DNA of 64,000 nucleotides from positions 1-64,000 of the forward strand of contig NZ_LXFF01000023.1 of the NCBI RefSeq assembly GCF_001655775.1. The letters are read 5' to 3'. A program made the translations under genes and the position numbers. The notes under the pieces are model-generated. The model was not told the origin of the DNA. It made no database searches and saw only the letters and a program-made list of their open reading frames with translations. Below, piece after piece: positions 26,534-35,134 of this stretch (positions are counted from its first letter, which is position 1; every line of letters starts with the position of its first letter). The DNA is from Candidatus Arthromitus sp. SFB-turkey (lineage in GTDB: Bacteria; Bacillota; Clostridia; Clostridiales; Clostridiaceae).

Positions 26534-26626
26534 ATGCTATTTAGTGTAGTTGCTCGTAAAACTCTTCCATCAAAAGTTAAAGCAGATTTAAACACTGCAC
26601 TTGATGTTTGGATGAGTAGTAACTAA
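26534..26626 (+). other. 30-codon open frame, probably not a gene
   Basis: An ATG at 26534 opens a 30-codon frame ending at 26626 with sensible composition (VARKTLPSKVKADLNTALD). No ribosome binding site is visible. It lies in a decayed stretch between the 460-residue gene and the small secreted protein gene and may be a fragment of a lost gene. Confidence 0.25.
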
Positions 26627-26705
26627 ATGTACACCTATTATAGATAGTGGATAATATTTTATAATTTGAAGTTTTATTTAATTTTTTGCATTTCAGATTA
26701 TTCAT
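26577..26705 (-). pseudogene. Decayed duplicate of the small secreted basic protein
   Basis: On the minus strand AAGGAGG precedes an ATG at 26705 and a start identical in pattern to the intact gene 400 bases away (MNNLK-x-KK). About 60 bases covering the leader, the ribosome binding site and first codons (26682-26745) resemble 27068-27135 closely, by eye about 85%. After the first nine codons the resemblance ends: the frame runs through unrelated residues to a stop 42 codons later. It is a truncated duplicate. Confidence 0.6.
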
Positions 26706-26801
26706 TTTCTAAACCTCCTTATTTTTAAGTGTTGATTTCAAGTATTGTTATTTTGTTTGTGAGGTTTAAATCTAATTAATTATTTAAACTTTTTACTGTT
26801 T

Positions 26802-27104
26802 TTAAGAAGCTTTCTTAGTATTATTTTTTAAACATCTTTTTACAGAAGTTTTTTTACGTTTTTTATCATCCTCTAGCTTTGTTGATAAAATACATGGATC
26901 AGTTATAGAAACACCTAAATGATTTTTAGTTAAATTAGAAGTAGCAAAATTATAGCTAAGGCGTGCTCTGAAAAGTCTACGAACTTTAACAACTGCCGAT
27001 GTTTTTAGAGGAATTAAAAGTAGTCCAAATACAAGCGCAACCAGGAGAGAAAAAAACTTATAAATTGAAGTCATACTAAATTTTTTACGTTTCAAATTAT
27101 TCAT
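26802..27104 (-). CDS. Small secreted basic protein, 100 residues
   Basis: AAGGAGG stands 9 bases upstream of ATG 27104. The N-terminus has a basic n-region, a hydrophobic core (FFSLLVALVFGLLLIPL, about 18-33) and a likely signal-peptidase site at TSA near 37. The mature part (about 63 residues) is strongly basic, contains two Cys (about 71 and 90) and ends KKRKKTSVKRCLKNNTKKAS. I do not recognise a family. A truncated duplicate lies next to it. A secreted, Lys/Arg-rich peptide could be a toxin, an antimicrobial or a surface protein; none is shown. Confidence 0.65.
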   Translation of the reverse strand: MNNLKRKKFSMTSIYKFFSLLVALVFGLLLIPLKTSAVVKVRRLFRARLSYNFATSNLTKNHLGVSITDPCILSTKLEDDKKRKKTSVKRCLKNNTKKAS

Positions 27105-27404
27105 TTTCTAAAACCTCCTTATAAATGTTGATTGCAAAACTATTTTTTGATAAAAGAAGCTTTACTTTTATTTAATTAAGTAAGTTTTAATTGAATTTAA
27201 AGTAAAGTTGTTGTTTTATTTGTTTTAATTTTTGTATAATTAGTTATTTTGGTGTTCAATTATATGAAAAATCTATTTTATAGACTAATTGTAAACAAAC
27301 TATTTCTAAAATGCAAATAATTTTAATAAAATTTCGTATTTTTTAAGTGTTTTATTTTTAAGAAATTTAGAATATGGTGTGTTATAATTGTTTTGAGGTG
27401 AGTT
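27105..27404. other. AT-rich gap of 300 bases
   Basis: Non-coding spacer between the secreted protein gene and the HypE-like gene. It holds a CTTTACTTT/AAAGTAAAG inverted repeat (about 27160-27210) of uncertain meaning, and AT-rich sequence. No gene or clear promoter could be seen apart from a weak TATAAT-like stretch near 27382. Confidence 0.4.
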
Positions 27405-27407
27405 TTG

Positions 27408-28394
27408 GTGAAAAAAGGAAAAATTGATTTGAATAATTTGAATGAAGTAATTAAAACATATACAGGGGTGCAAAAAAAACAAACTTTGTTAAGCTCAAGT
27501 ATTGGGGAAGATTCTTGTTTAATAGATTTGAAGTCTTTTGATGACGATATTATGTTAATTTCTTCTGATCCTATAACTTTTACATCAAAAAATATTGGGA
27601 AATTGTCTGTTATTATAAATACTAACGATATATACGCAAGTGGTGGATTAGGATATGGAATAATTTTAAATGTATTTATCCCGCCTAATAAAACTATTGA
27701 TGATTTTAAAAATTTAATGGAAGAAATTCATAAAGAATGTATTTTTCATAATCTCCAAATTTTAGGTGGACACACTGAGGTAACAGATGTGGTAAATGAT
27801 ATTGTTGTTTCTGTTACTATAATTGGAACTAGTAAGAAAAAGTATGTTGTAAAGACAAGCTCATCTAACAAAGGAGATTTAATATTTTTAACCAAAACTC
27901 TTGGAATAGAAGGAACAGTTGTACTTTTTGATGAATTTAGATGCGAACTTGAAAAAATTTTAACAAGTAATGAAATAGAAGAAATTGAAAAATTTAGAGA
28001 TAAAATTTCTATAAGAAAAGAGTGTGAAATTCTAAGAAGTTTAAAAATATCTTCGATGCACGATATAACAGAAGGTGGATTAATTGGAGCACTTTTTGAA
28101 ATGAGTATGTCTTCCAAAAATGGATTTAGAATTTTTAAACACAATGTAATTATACATAGTGTTACAAAAAAGATTTGTGATTATTTAAAGAAAGATATAT
28201 ATCATTTGATTTCATCTGGAAATTTATTATTTACTTGTGAACCAAAATATGAAAATCTTATTAAAACAGCTTTTTCAAATGAAAATATGGAGTGTTTTTT
28301 AATTGGAGAAGTTATAGAAGGTGGAAAGTATATAATAAATGAAGATTTTGATAAAGAAATTCCATTAAATATATCGGATTCATTTTTTGATTAG
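27408..28394 (+). CDS. AIR synthase-related protein (HypE-like)
   Basis: 328 residues from GTG 27408 (GAGGTG at 27395-27400; TTG 27405 is the alternative). The N-terminal PurM-like domain shows GEDSCLIDL, ISSDPITFTSKNIGKLSVIINTNDIYASGG and GIILNVFIPPNKT, and the second half has GGHTEVTD, HDITEGGLIGALFEMS and the closing FLIGEV strand. This is the AIR synthase/HypE/ThiL fold that binds ATP. No hydrogenase genes lie in the window, so a HypE role in NiFe-hydrogenase maturation is unsupported; a stand-alone AIR-synthase-like role is more likely. Followed by rdgB 15 bases downstream. Confidence 0.8.
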   Translation: MKKGKIDLNNLNEVIKTYTGVQKKQTLLSSSIGEDSCLIDLKSFDDDIMLISSDPITFTSKNIGKLSVIINTNDIYASGGLGYGIILNVFIPPNKTIDDFKNLMEEIHKECIFHNLQILGGHTEVTDVVNDIVVSVTIIGTSKKKYVVKTSSSNKGDLIFLTKTLGIEGTVVLFDEFRCELEKILTSNEIEEIEKFRDKISIRKECEILRSLKISSMHDITEGGLIGALFEMSMSSKNGFRIFKHNVIIHSVTKKICDYLKKDIYHLISSGNLLFTCEPKYENLIKTAFSNENMECFLIGEVIEGGKYIINEDFDKEIPLNISDSFFD

Positions 28395-28409
28395 GAGGAA
28401 AAATCAAAT

Positions 28410-29018
28410 ATGAAATTAATTATTGCAAGTAATAATCAAAACAAAGTTAATGAGATAAAAGATATATGTAGAGATTTAAATTATGAAATTGTTTCTCTTA
28501 AAGATGAAGGAATTTTTATAGATATAATTGAAGATGGAAGTACAATTGAAGAAAATTCGTTTAAAAAGGCAAATGAAATTTATAAATATATATCTAAAAG
28601 AGGAGATAAAAATTTTTTAGTACTTAGTGATGATAGTGGACTTATGGTAGATTATTTAAATGGAGAACCTGGAGTTTTGAGTGCAAGATTTTCAGGAGAA
28701 AATTCTAGTGATGAAAAAAATAGTGAAAAAGTTTTGAAACTTTTAGATGGAGTAAATTATTCTAAAAGGGGAGCAAAATTTTTAACAGTTTTAACTTTGA
28801 TTGATGATAATGGAAAGAAAAATCAATTTCATGGAGATATTTACGGTAAAATATTGGAAGAAAAAAGAGGAGAAAATGGTTTTGGATATGATTCTATATT
28901 TTATATAGAAGAAATACAAAAAACTTTTGCGGAACTTTCAAAAGATGAAAAAAACTTGATTTCACATAGATATAAAGCTTTAATGAAATTAAGAGAATAT
29001 TTTAAGACTAACATGTAA
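28410..29018 (+). CDS. rdgB: XTP/dITP diphosphatase (HAM1/RdgB)
   Basis: 202 residues: LIIASNNQNKVNEIKDI at the N-terminus, then EEDGSTIEENSFKKA-like residues, VLSDDSGLMVDYLNGEPGVLSARF and the closing FGYDSIFYIEE...FAEL and HRYKAL motifs of HAM1 proteins. The enzyme hydrolyses non-canonical purine triphosphates (XTP, dITP, ITP) to monophosphates, protecting DNA and RNA. It is in one operon with the HypE-like gene. AGGAGG precedes the ATG. Confidence 0.94.
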   Translation: MKLIIASNNQNKVNEIKDICRDLNYEIVSLKDEGIFIDIIEDGSTIEENSFKKANEIYKYISKRGDKNFLVLSDDSGLMVDYLNGEPGVLSARFSGENSSDEKNSEKVLKLLDGVNYSKRGAKFLTVLTLIDDNGKKNQFHGDIYGKILEEKRGENGFGYDSIFYIEEIQKTFAELSKDEKNLISHRYKALMKLREYFKTNM

Positions 29019-29051
29019 ATAATAAATTTTATTATAAAATTAAAAAAAATA

Positions 29052-29080
29052 TTGACAAGATAATTAAAGTGTTATATTAT
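29052..29080 (+). promoter_or_regulatory. Promoter of the tRNA cluster
   Basis: TTGACA at 29052-29057 and TATTAT at 29075-29080 with a 17-base spacer, about 54 bases before the first tRNA. A typical vegetative sigma-70-type promoter for a stable RNA operon. Confidence 0.75.
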
Positions 29081-29133
29081 TAAATACGTTGAGGGCAACG
29101 GCATTTAATTTGTAGTTGTTGTTTGTGGTAAAT

Positions 29134-29209
29134 CGGGGTGTGGCGCAGATGGGAGCGCGCGTGCTTTGGGAGCATGAGGTCGCAGGTTCGAGCCCTGTCA
29201 CCCCGACCA
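29134..29209 (+). tRNA. tRNA-Pro (TGG)
   Basis: Cloverleaf with acceptor CGGGGTG pairing to CACCCCG, GTTCGAGCC T-arm and encoded CCA. The anticodon loop TTTGGGA gives TGG. Confidence 0.93.
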
Positions 29210-29212
29210 CTT

Positions 29213-29286
29213 GCGGGTATCGTATATCGGTAATACTCCAGCCTTCCAAGCTGGCAAGGTGGGTTCGATTCCCACTACCCGCTCCA
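29213..29286 (+). tRNA. tRNA-Gly (TCC), first copy
   Basis: Acceptor GCGGGTA pairs with TACCCGC. Loop CTTCCAA gives anticodon TCC; CCA encoded. Identical over all 74 bases to the copy at 29732-29805. Confidence 0.95.
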
Positions 29287-29303
29287 AATTTTAGATGTCT
29301 TGT

Positions 29304-29380
29304 GGTGAATGTAGTTCAGTTGGTAGAGCGCCAGATTGTGGTTCTGGTTGTCGTGGGTTCGAGTCCCATCATTCACCCCA
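29304..29380 (+). tRNA. tRNA-His (GTG)
   Basis: Anticodon GTG in loop TTGTGGT; acceptor GTGAATG pairs with CATTCAC. An extra 5' G at 29304 faces C at 29377, the encoded G-1 typical of tRNA-His. CCA encoded. Confidence 0.94.
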
Positions 29381-29390
29381 TATCAATTAT

Positions 29391-29466
29391 AGGGATATAG
29401 CCAAGTTGGTAAGGCAACGGACTTTGACTCCGTCATGCGTAGGTTCGAGTCCTGCTATCCCTGCCA
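29391..29466 (+). tRNA. tRNA-Gln (TTG)
   Basis: Acceptor AGGGATA pairs with TATCCCT; loop CTTTGAC gives TTG. CCA encoded. Confidence 0.93.
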
Positions 29467-29470
29467 ATAT

Positions 29471-29546
29471 GGTTCGTTAGCTCAGGTGGTAGAGCACATG
29501 ACTTTTAATCATGGTGTCCGGGGTTCGAGTCCCCGACGAATCACCA
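29471..29546 (+). tRNA. tRNA-Lys (TTT)
   Basis: Acceptor GGTTCGT pairs with ACGAATC; loop CTTTTAA gives TTT. CCA encoded. Confidence 0.94.
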
Positions 29547-29549
29547 AAT

Positions 29550-29634
29550 GCAGGTGTGGCGGAATTGGCAGACGCACTAGACTTAGGATCTAGCGCCTTA
29601 GGGCGTGGGGGTTCGACTCCCTTCACCTGCACCA
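29550..29634 (+). tRNA. tRNA-Leu (TAG)
   Basis: 85 bases with the long variable arm of a class II tRNA. Loop CTTAGGA gives TAG; acceptor GCAGGTG pairs with CACCTGC. CCA encoded. Confidence 0.94.
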
Positions 29635-29650
29635 TACAATGATAAAATGT

Positions 29651-29726
29651 GCGGGAGTAACTCAGTTGGTAGAGTGCCACCTTGCCAAGGTGGATGTCGC
29701 GAGTTCGAGCCTCGTCTTCCGCTCCA
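29651..29726 (+). tRNA. tRNA-Gly (GCC)
   Basis: Acceptor GCGGGAG pairs with CTTCCGC (one G-T); loop TTGCCAA gives GCC. CCA encoded. Confidence 0.93.
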
Positions 29727-29731
29727 ACTAT

Positions 29732-29805
29732 GCGGGTATCGTATATCGGTAATACTCCAGCCTTCCAAGCTGGCAAGGTGGGTTCGATTCCCACTACCCG
29801 CTCCA
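29732..29805 (+). tRNA. tRNA-Gly (TCC), second copy
   Basis: Identical to the gene at 29213-29286, including CCA. Anticodon TCC. Confidence 0.95.
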
Positions 29806-29808
29806 TAT

Positions 29809-29885
29809 GTGTCTTTAGCTCAGCTGGATAGAGCAACGGCCTTCTAAGCCGTAGGTCAGGAGTTCGAATCTCTTAAGACACGCCA
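29809..29885 (+). tRNA. tRNA-Arg (TCT)
   Basis: Acceptor GTGTCTT pairs with AAGACAC; loop CTTCTAA gives TCT, decoding AGA/AGG, the main Arg codons of this genome. CCA encoded. Last gene of the cluster. Confidence 0.94.
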
Positions 29886-29897
29886 TATTTGTTATTT

Positions 29898-29928
29898 AGA
29901 AACGATACGAAGTATCGTTTCTTTTTTT
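29898..29928 (+). terminator. Terminator of the tRNA cluster
   Basis: AGAAACGATAC at 29898-29908 pairs with GTATCGTTTCT at 29912-29922 around GAA, followed by seven Ts. Confidence 0.92.
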
Positions 29929-30014
29929 GTTTACTTGCTAAATGATATAAGAAATTATATAATAATAGTTATTGATAATATAATAATATTTGATTGTGAG
30001 AAGGAGAGGGTTAA

Positions 30015-30914
30015 ATGACTATTGGTTTAATCGGATTAGGGAGAATGGGATTTAATTTAGCGCTGAATATGAAGGATAATGGACATAAAGTTATTTGCTT
30101 TAATAGATCTAAAGATAAAGTTGAGCAAGCTATAAAAGAAGGATTAGAAGGAGTCTTTTCTATTGAAGATTTAGTAAATAAATTGGAATCAAGAAAAGTT
30201 ATTTGGCTTATGCTTCCAGCTGGTGAGATTATTGATACAATGATTAAAACACTTGTGCCTTTATTAAATAAAGGAGACATTATAATTGATGGAGGAAACT
30301 CTAATTATAAAGATACTTTAAGAAGATATGAAGAATTAAAATTACAAGGTATAGATTTTGTTGATATTGGAACAAGTGGTGGTATAGATGGAGCTAGAAA
30401 TGGAGCTTGCACTATGATTGGTGCTGAAGATTCAGTATTTGCATACATAGAAGAGTTAGTAAGAGATATAAGTGTTGAAAATGGATATTTACACTGTGGA
30501 AAAAATGGATCAGGGCATTTTGTAAAAATGGTTCATAATGGTATTGAATATGGAATGATGGCAGCAATTGGAGAAGGATTTGAAATATTAGAGAAAAGTA
30601 GATTTGATTTTGATTTTGAGAAGATTGCTAGAGTTTGGAATAATGGTTCTGTTGTACGTAGTTGGCTTATGGAACTTGCAGAGAATGCTTTTAAGAAAGA
30701 TTCTAATTTAGATAAGATAAAAGGCGTTATGTATTCTTCAGGTGAAGGACTTTGGACAGTCCAAGAAGCTTTAGAATTAAAAGTTCCAGCAACGGTAATA
30801 ACTGAATCTTTAATGATGAGATATAGAAGTGAGCAAGAAGACACTTTTACAGGAAAAGTTGTTGCAGCGCTTAGAAATGAATTTGGAGGACACGCAGTAA
30901 AAGAGAATAAATAA
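30015..30914 (+). CDS. gnd: 6-phosphogluconate dehydrogenase, decarboxylating (short type)
   Basis: 299 residues, the short YqeC/GntZ-like type of the enzyme. N-terminal Rossmann motif GLIGLGRMGFNLALNM, then the signature DIGTSGGIDGARNGACTMIG and HCGKNGSGHFVKMVHNGIEYG, which hold the catalytic Lys and the Asn/His pair. It makes ribulose 5-phosphate, CO2 and NAD(P)H from 6-phosphogluconate. Followed 25 bases later by zwf, so the two oxidative pentose phosphate dehydrogenases are an operon; no 6-phosphogluconolactonase gene is in the window. GAAGGAGAGGG precedes the ATG. Confidence 0.94.
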   Translation: MTIGLIGLGRMGFNLALNMKDNGHKVICFNRSKDKVEQAIKEGLEGVFSIEDLVNKLESRKVIWLMLPAGEIIDTMIKTLVPLLNKGDIIIDGGNSNYKDTLRRYEELKLQGIDFVDIGTSGGIDGARNGACTMIGAEDSVFAYIEELVRDISVENGYLHCGKNGSGHFVKMVHNGIEYGMMAAIGEGFEILEKSRFDFDFEKIARVWNNGSVVRSWLMELAENAFKKDSNLDKIKGVMYSSGEGLWTVQEALELKVPATVITESLMMRYRSEQEDTFTGKVVAALRNEFGGHAVKENK

Positions 30915-30939
30915 ATTTTGAAATAAGTTTGGAGGTAAT

Positions 30940-32418
30940 ATGAAAGAATTGAAAATTGTTGAACCAAATATTTTTGTAATATTTGGTGCTACTGGAGATT
31001 TAACTTATAGAAAGTTAATGCCAGCAGTTTATAATTTATACATTCAAGATCTTCTTCCGAAAAATTTTTCTATAGTTTGTATTGGACGTAGAGAATTTTC
31101 CCAAGAAGATTATAGTGGAAATGTTAAAAATTCTATAAAAGAATTTTCTAAAAATACTTTTGATGAAGAAAAATGGAAAGAATTTTCCCTTATATTCGAG
31201 TATTTAAAATTAGATTTTGTTAAAGATGATACGTATGCTTCTCTTAAAGATTTAATTAATAACTTATGTAATAAATACGGTTGTTCTGAAAATATAATGT
31301 ACTACATGGCTGTTTCTCCTGAGTATTTTTCAGTTATAGCTGACAAACTTAATAAAAATGGTTTAGTTCGTAAGGATAAAGGAATTAAAAGAATAATAAT
31401 TGAGAAACCTTTTGGTGAAAATTTAAAATCTGCAAGAGAACTTAATAAAAAAATAACTGAGATTTTTACGGAGAAAGATATTTATAGAATTGATCATTAT
31501 CTTGGTAAAGAAATGATTCAAAATATAATGGCCATTAGATTTGCAAACCCTATACTTGAATCTATTTGGAATCATAGATACATTGATAATATTCAAATAA
31601 CAAGTAATGAATCTTTAGGGGTATTATCAAGAGGTCAGTATTATGAAAAATCAGGTGCTCTTAAAGATATGTTACAAAATCATATGCTTCAGTTATTGAC
31701 TCTTATTGCTATGGAACCTCCAACATCGTTAGATACTGAAAGCATTAGAGATGAAAAAGTTAAGGTATTAAGAGCGATTCCCAAAGTTGATGAGGAATTT
31801 GTTTTAAATAATATTGTTAGAGCTCAATATTTAGAAGATAAAGAGGGGACTTTAAAGGCTTATAGGGATGAAGAAAATGTTTCGAAAGATTCTAATGTTG
31901 AGACATTTGTAGCACTTAAGTGTTTTATAAATAACTATAGATGGACAGGAGTTCCTTTTTATATAAGAACAGGTAAAAGATTAAGAAAGAAAATAACTGA
32001 GGTTATAATTGAGTTTAAAAATGCTCCATTTGTTTTATATAATGGAGAAAATAATATTCAACCTAATTTACTTGTTATAAGAATTCACCCAGATGAAAGA
32101 ATATTTTTAAATTTAAATGTGAAAAAACAAGGGAATGAAAATGAAATTATTCCTATTCAAATGGATTTTTGTCAAAATTGTCATTCTATAGTTTCAGCTG
32201 AAGCTTATGAAAAATTAATGTATGATGCAATAAGAGGAGATTCAACATTATTTACACGATGGGATGAAACAGAGTTTTCTTGGAAGTTTGTAGAGAAGAT
32301 ATTGGATATATGGAAAAATAAAGATATTCCATTGTATACATATACCTCTTTAACAGATGGTCCTAAGGAAATGGATGGGCTTTTAGATAGAAAAAATATG
32401 AAATGGTGGGATTTTTAA
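30940..32418 (+). CDS. zwf: Glucose-6-phosphate 1-dehydrogenase
   Basis: 492 residues, full length. Rossmann motif FGATGDLTYRKLMPAVYNLY, IEKPFGENLKSA, and the active-site RIDHYLGKEMIQN with catalytic His; later YIRTGKRL. It oxidises glucose 6-phosphate to 6-phosphogluconolactone with NADP+ (or NAD+). Placed directly after gnd with AGGAGGT-like site (GGAGGT) before ATG. It overlaps nothing but ends two bases before the next gene. Confidence 0.96.
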   Translation: MKELKIVEPNIFVIFGATGDLTYRKLMPAVYNLYIQDLLPKNFSIVCIGRREFSQEDYSGNVKNSIKEFSKNTFDEEKWKEFSLIFEYLKLDFVKDDTYASLKDLINNLCNKYGCSENIMYYMAVSPEYFSVIADKLNKNGLVRKDKGIKRIIIEKPFGENLKSARELNKKITEIFTEKDIYRIDHYLGKEMIQNIMAIRFANPILESIWNHRYIDNIQITSNESLGVLSRGQYYEKSGALKDMLQNHMLQLLTLIAMEPPTSLDTESIRDEKVKVLRAIPKVDEEFVLNNIVRAQYLEDKEGTLKAYRDEENVSKDSNVETFVALKCFINNYRWTGVPFYIRTGKRLRKKITEVIIEFKNAPFVLYNGENNIQPNLLVIRIHPDERIFLNLNVKKQGNENEIIPIQMDFCQNCHSIVSAEAYEKLMYDAIRGDSTLFTRWDETEFSWKFVEKILDIWKNKDIPLYTYTSLTDGPKEMDGLLDRKNMKWWDF

Positions 32419-32420
32419 AA

Positions 32421-33041
32421 ATGAAAATACATGATATTTCAACTTTAATTCATCCAGATATGATTGTTTATAAAAATAAAATTGATAAAAAGCCTGTAAT
32501 TACAGTTGTAAGTGATTATTCTAAAGGAACAAGTTATGAAAGTAGAGCTCTTTTAGATATGCATGTTGGAACTCATATGGATGCACCGCTGCACATGGTT
32601 GAAGGTGGAGATACTATAGATAATCAGGATTTATATAAATGTGTAACTGATTGTAAGGTTTTTGATTTGGCTCATGTTGAAGAGAAAATAGAAATGAGTC
32701 ATATACAAGGCTTTAGTATTGAGGAAGATGATTTTATAATTTTTAAAACTAGAAATTCATTTGCTAAGGAATTTGATTTTAAATTTGTATTTATTTCAAC
32801 AGAAGTTGCAGAGTTTTTAGCTAGCAAAAAAATTAAAGGTGTTGGAATAGATGCATTAAGTGTTGAAAGAGATCAACCTAATCATGAAACACATGAAGCT
32901 TTTTTGAAAAATAATATTGCTGTTCTTGAGGGATTAAATTTAAAAGATATAAACGAAGGGAAATATTTTTTAGTTGCACTTCCTTTAAAAATTAAAGGTG
33001 CAGAGGGAGCACCTTCAAGGGCAATTCTTATAGAAAAGTAA
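32421..33041 (+). CDS. Cyclase family hydrolase (kynurenine formamidase-like)
   Basis: 206 residues from ATG 32421, two bases after the zwf stop; an ATG at 32403 inside zwf would add six residues. The family's metal-binding motif H-x-G-T-H-x-D-x-P is present (MHVGTHMDAPLHM) near residue 50, and PNHETHEAFLKNNIAVLEGL fits the later conserved block. Members are Mn/Zn amidohydrolases including kynurenine formamidase; the substrate is unknown and there are no tryptophan genes nearby. GGTGGG about 11 bases upstream is the only ribosome binding site and lies within zwf. Confidence 0.88.
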   Translation: MKIHDISTLIHPDMIVYKNKIDKKPVITVVSDYSKGTSYESRALLDMHVGTHMDAPLHMVEGGDTIDNQDLYKCVTDCKVFDLAHVEEKIEMSHIQGFSIEEDDFIIFKTRNSFAKEFDFKFVFISTEVAEFLASKKIKGVGIDALSVERDQPNHETHEAFLKNNIAVLEGLNLKDINEGKYFLVALPLKIKGAEGAPSRAILIEK

Positions 33042-33047
33042 TGTTTT

Positions 33048-33078
33048 AAAAGGATATAAATTTTATATCCTTTTTTTG
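33048..33078 (+). terminator. Terminator after the gnd-zwf-cyclase operon
   Basis: AGGATATAAA at 33051-33060 pairs with TTTATATCCT at 33062-33071, followed by Ts. Confidence 0.85.
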
Positions 33079-33182
33079 TTGGCAAAAATTACACATTAAT
33101 AAATTAAATTTAAAAAAGTTTTATTGAACATAATAAAAATAAGCAGATTTTATAATTTATAAAAATTTGGAGTTATAAGATT

Positions 33183-34409
33183 ATGTTTGATAAATTAAAA
33201 TGTTTATTTAGTTTTAATTGGTTTTATATAGTCTTGTTTTTAGTGTTGAGTATTTTTAGTTTTGGAGATGAAATAACTGTAGGAAGAGAAACTATAAAAA
33301 TGATCATTAAAGATAAACAAGATTTTAGTCAAAAATCTCAGTATGTAAATTCTAAAAATAATAAATTTAATTTTATTGATATAGATAAAATTTCATCTAA
33401 TGATGATATGGTAATTTATACAGGTGAAATTGAGTACATATTTTTTCATCCTCTTATTTTAGATAGTCAAAATGGGTTTGATATTAGAAAAAACAATAAT
33501 AGAAAATTGTATAACTTATTTATAACTACTGATGAATTTAAAAAATGTTTGGAAAAGCTTTATGAAAATGACTATATGCTTGTAGATATTTTTGATGTTT
33601 ATAAGGAAGTATACAAAGAGGGAAAATTTAAAATTCAAAGGCAGGATTTAAAGATACCAAAGGGTAAGAAACCATTTATACTTTTTGTTGATGATTTAAG
33701 TTATAATAGGTACATGTTAAACTCTACATCTTCAAAATTAGTATTAGATGAAAGTGATTTTAAAATAAAAAGTTTAAATGTAGAAGATGGGAAAGAAGTT
33801 TTAAGTGATGATAAGGAAATAATACCAATTTTAAATAAATTTATTGAGGAACATGAGGATTTTTCTTTAAATAATGCTAAGGGAGTAATATCTTTGACGG
33901 GTTCTGAAGGTGTTTTTGGATACAATACGGGGAAATATGCTAGAAGAAATGAAAAAAACGTTGAAACATTAAGAAGACTTTCAAAAGATATTTTTGATGC
34001 TAAGAAGGTAGCGGATAAATTAAAAGAAGATGGCTGGAAATTTGCATGTCATACTTATGACCATATAAATTTTAAAAATGTTACGATGGATTATATAAAA
34101 AATGACATAGAGAACTGGTTTAAATATGTTTCAAATATTGTTGGAACAACCAATATATTTGTTTATCCTTATGATAATTCTATAAATGAAGGTGATGAAA
34201 GATTTAAATATTTAAATTCAAATGGGTTTAATATTTTTTGTTCTTCAGATAAGGGAATAAATAGAGATTCATTTACATTAAAAGATCATGTGAATATTCA
34301 TAGAGACTTAATTTGTTACGAAACAATAAAATCTAATAAGAAAAATTTTTATAAAATATTTGAAGATGTAATAAATAAAGATACTAGAAAAATTAAGAAA
34401 AAAATTTAA
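33183..34409 (+). CDS. Polysaccharide deacetylase-like (NodB) exported protein
   Basis: 408 residues, with one N-terminal hydrophobic segment (about 12-32, NWFYIVLFLVLSIFSFG) acting as signal anchor. A NodB-type domain is visible: FILFVDDLSYNRYM with paired Asp, KGVISLTGSEGVFGYNTGKY, and FACHTYDHINFKNV containing the H-x3-H metal site (HTYDH). Compared with common members the first motif VDDLSY departs from the usual FDDG. It would remove acetyl groups from peptidoglycan or another cell-wall glycan. It lies 20 bases upstream of an ABC transporter pair. Confidence 0.82.
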   Translation: MFDKLKCLFSFNWFYIVLFLVLSIFSFGDEITVGRETIKMIIKDKQDFSQKSQYVNSKNNKFNFIDIDKISSNDDMVIYTGEIEYIFFHPLILDSQNGFDIRKNNNRKLYNLFITTDEFKKCLEKLYENDYMLVDIFDVYKEVYKEGKFKIQRQDLKIPKGKKPFILFVDDLSYNRYMLNSTSSKLVLDESDFKIKSLNVEDGKEVLSDDKEIIPILNKFIEEHEDFSLNNAKGVISLTGSEGVFGYNTGKYARRNEKNVETLRRLSKDIFDAKKVADKLKEDGWKFACHTYDHINFKNVTMDYIKNDIENWFKYVSNIVGTTNIFVYPYDNSINEGDERFKYLNSNGFNIFCSSDKGINRDSFTLKDHVNIHRDLICYETIKSNKKNFYKIFEDVINKDTRKIKKKI

Positions 34410-34429
34410 TTTATTAAAGGGATGCGTTT

Positions 34430-35134
34430 ATGAGTAAAATTGTAGAATTTAAAAATGTTGGTAAGAAGTATAAAGTTGGGGAAGTTTGTATTAATGCTTT
34501 GGAGAATGTTAATTTTTCTATTGATGAAGGAGAATTTGTAGTAATTCTTGGAGCTAGTGGAGCAGGGAAGACCACAATTTTAAATATTTTAGGTGGAATG
34601 GATTCAGCATCTTGTGGAGAAGTTTTAGTTAATGGAAACTGCATTACTAAATTTAATAAAAAACAGTTAACTAAATACAGAAGGGAAGAGATAGGATTTG
34701 TTTTTCAATTTTATAATTTAATTCCTAATTTAACTGCTTTAGAAAATGTAGAGTTTGCAACAAGTGTATGTAAGGATTTTTTAAATGCAAAAGAAATGCT
34801 TGAGAAAGTTGGTTTATCTGAACGTATAAATAATTTTCCGACACAGTTATCAGGGGGAGAACAGCAGAGAGTTGCAATAGCTCGTGCAATAGCAAAAAAT
34901 CCATTACTTTTATTATGTGATGAACCTACTGGAGCATTAGATTATGAAACTGGAAAGAAAGTTTTAAAACTTTTGTATGAGATAAATCAAAACTTTAATA
35001 AAACTGTTGCCTTGATTACTCACAATTCGCTTATAGCACCTATGGCTGATAAAGTTATACATGTTAAAAATGGTACTATTGATAATATTGAAATTAATAC
35101 AAATAAAATCCCAGTTGAGGAGATTGAGTGGTAA
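34430..35134 (+). CDS. ABC transporter ATP-binding protein (MacB/LolD type)
   Basis: 234 residues. Walker [25 protein letters not shown] (Q-loop region typical of the LolD/MacB group), signature [14 protein letters not shown], Walker [14 protein letters not shown] and H-loop ALITHNS. It powers the FtsX-like permease that starts one base after its stop. Such systems do not import; they export or act on envelope processes such as lipoprotein or peptide handling. GGGATG-type leader (AAAGGGATG) precedes the ATG. Confidence 0.95.
   Translation: MSKIVEFKNVGKKYKVGEVCINALENVNFSIDEGEFVVILGASGAGKTTILNILGGMDSASCGEVLVNGNCITKFNKKQLTKYRREEIGFVFQFYNLIPNLTALENVEFATSVCKDFLNAKEMLEKVGLSERINNFPTQLSGGEQQRVAIARAIAKNPLLLLCDEPTGALDYETGKKVLKLLYEINQNFNKTVALITHNSLIAPMADKVIHVKNGTIDNIEINTNKIPVEEIEW

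Noticed and set aside
26534-26626. 30-codon frame as a real gene
   Set aside because: No ribosome binding site and it overlaps the decayed duplicate on the other strand; kept only as a low-confidence note.
27408-28394. HypE for NiFe-hydrogenase maturation
   Set aside because: No hydrogenase or other hyp gene is near, and the typical HypE C-terminal Cys tail is absent; called only as AIR-synthase-related.
29064-29847. Open frames across the tRNA cluster
   Set aside because: They run through nine complete tRNA genes and have no ribosome binding sites.
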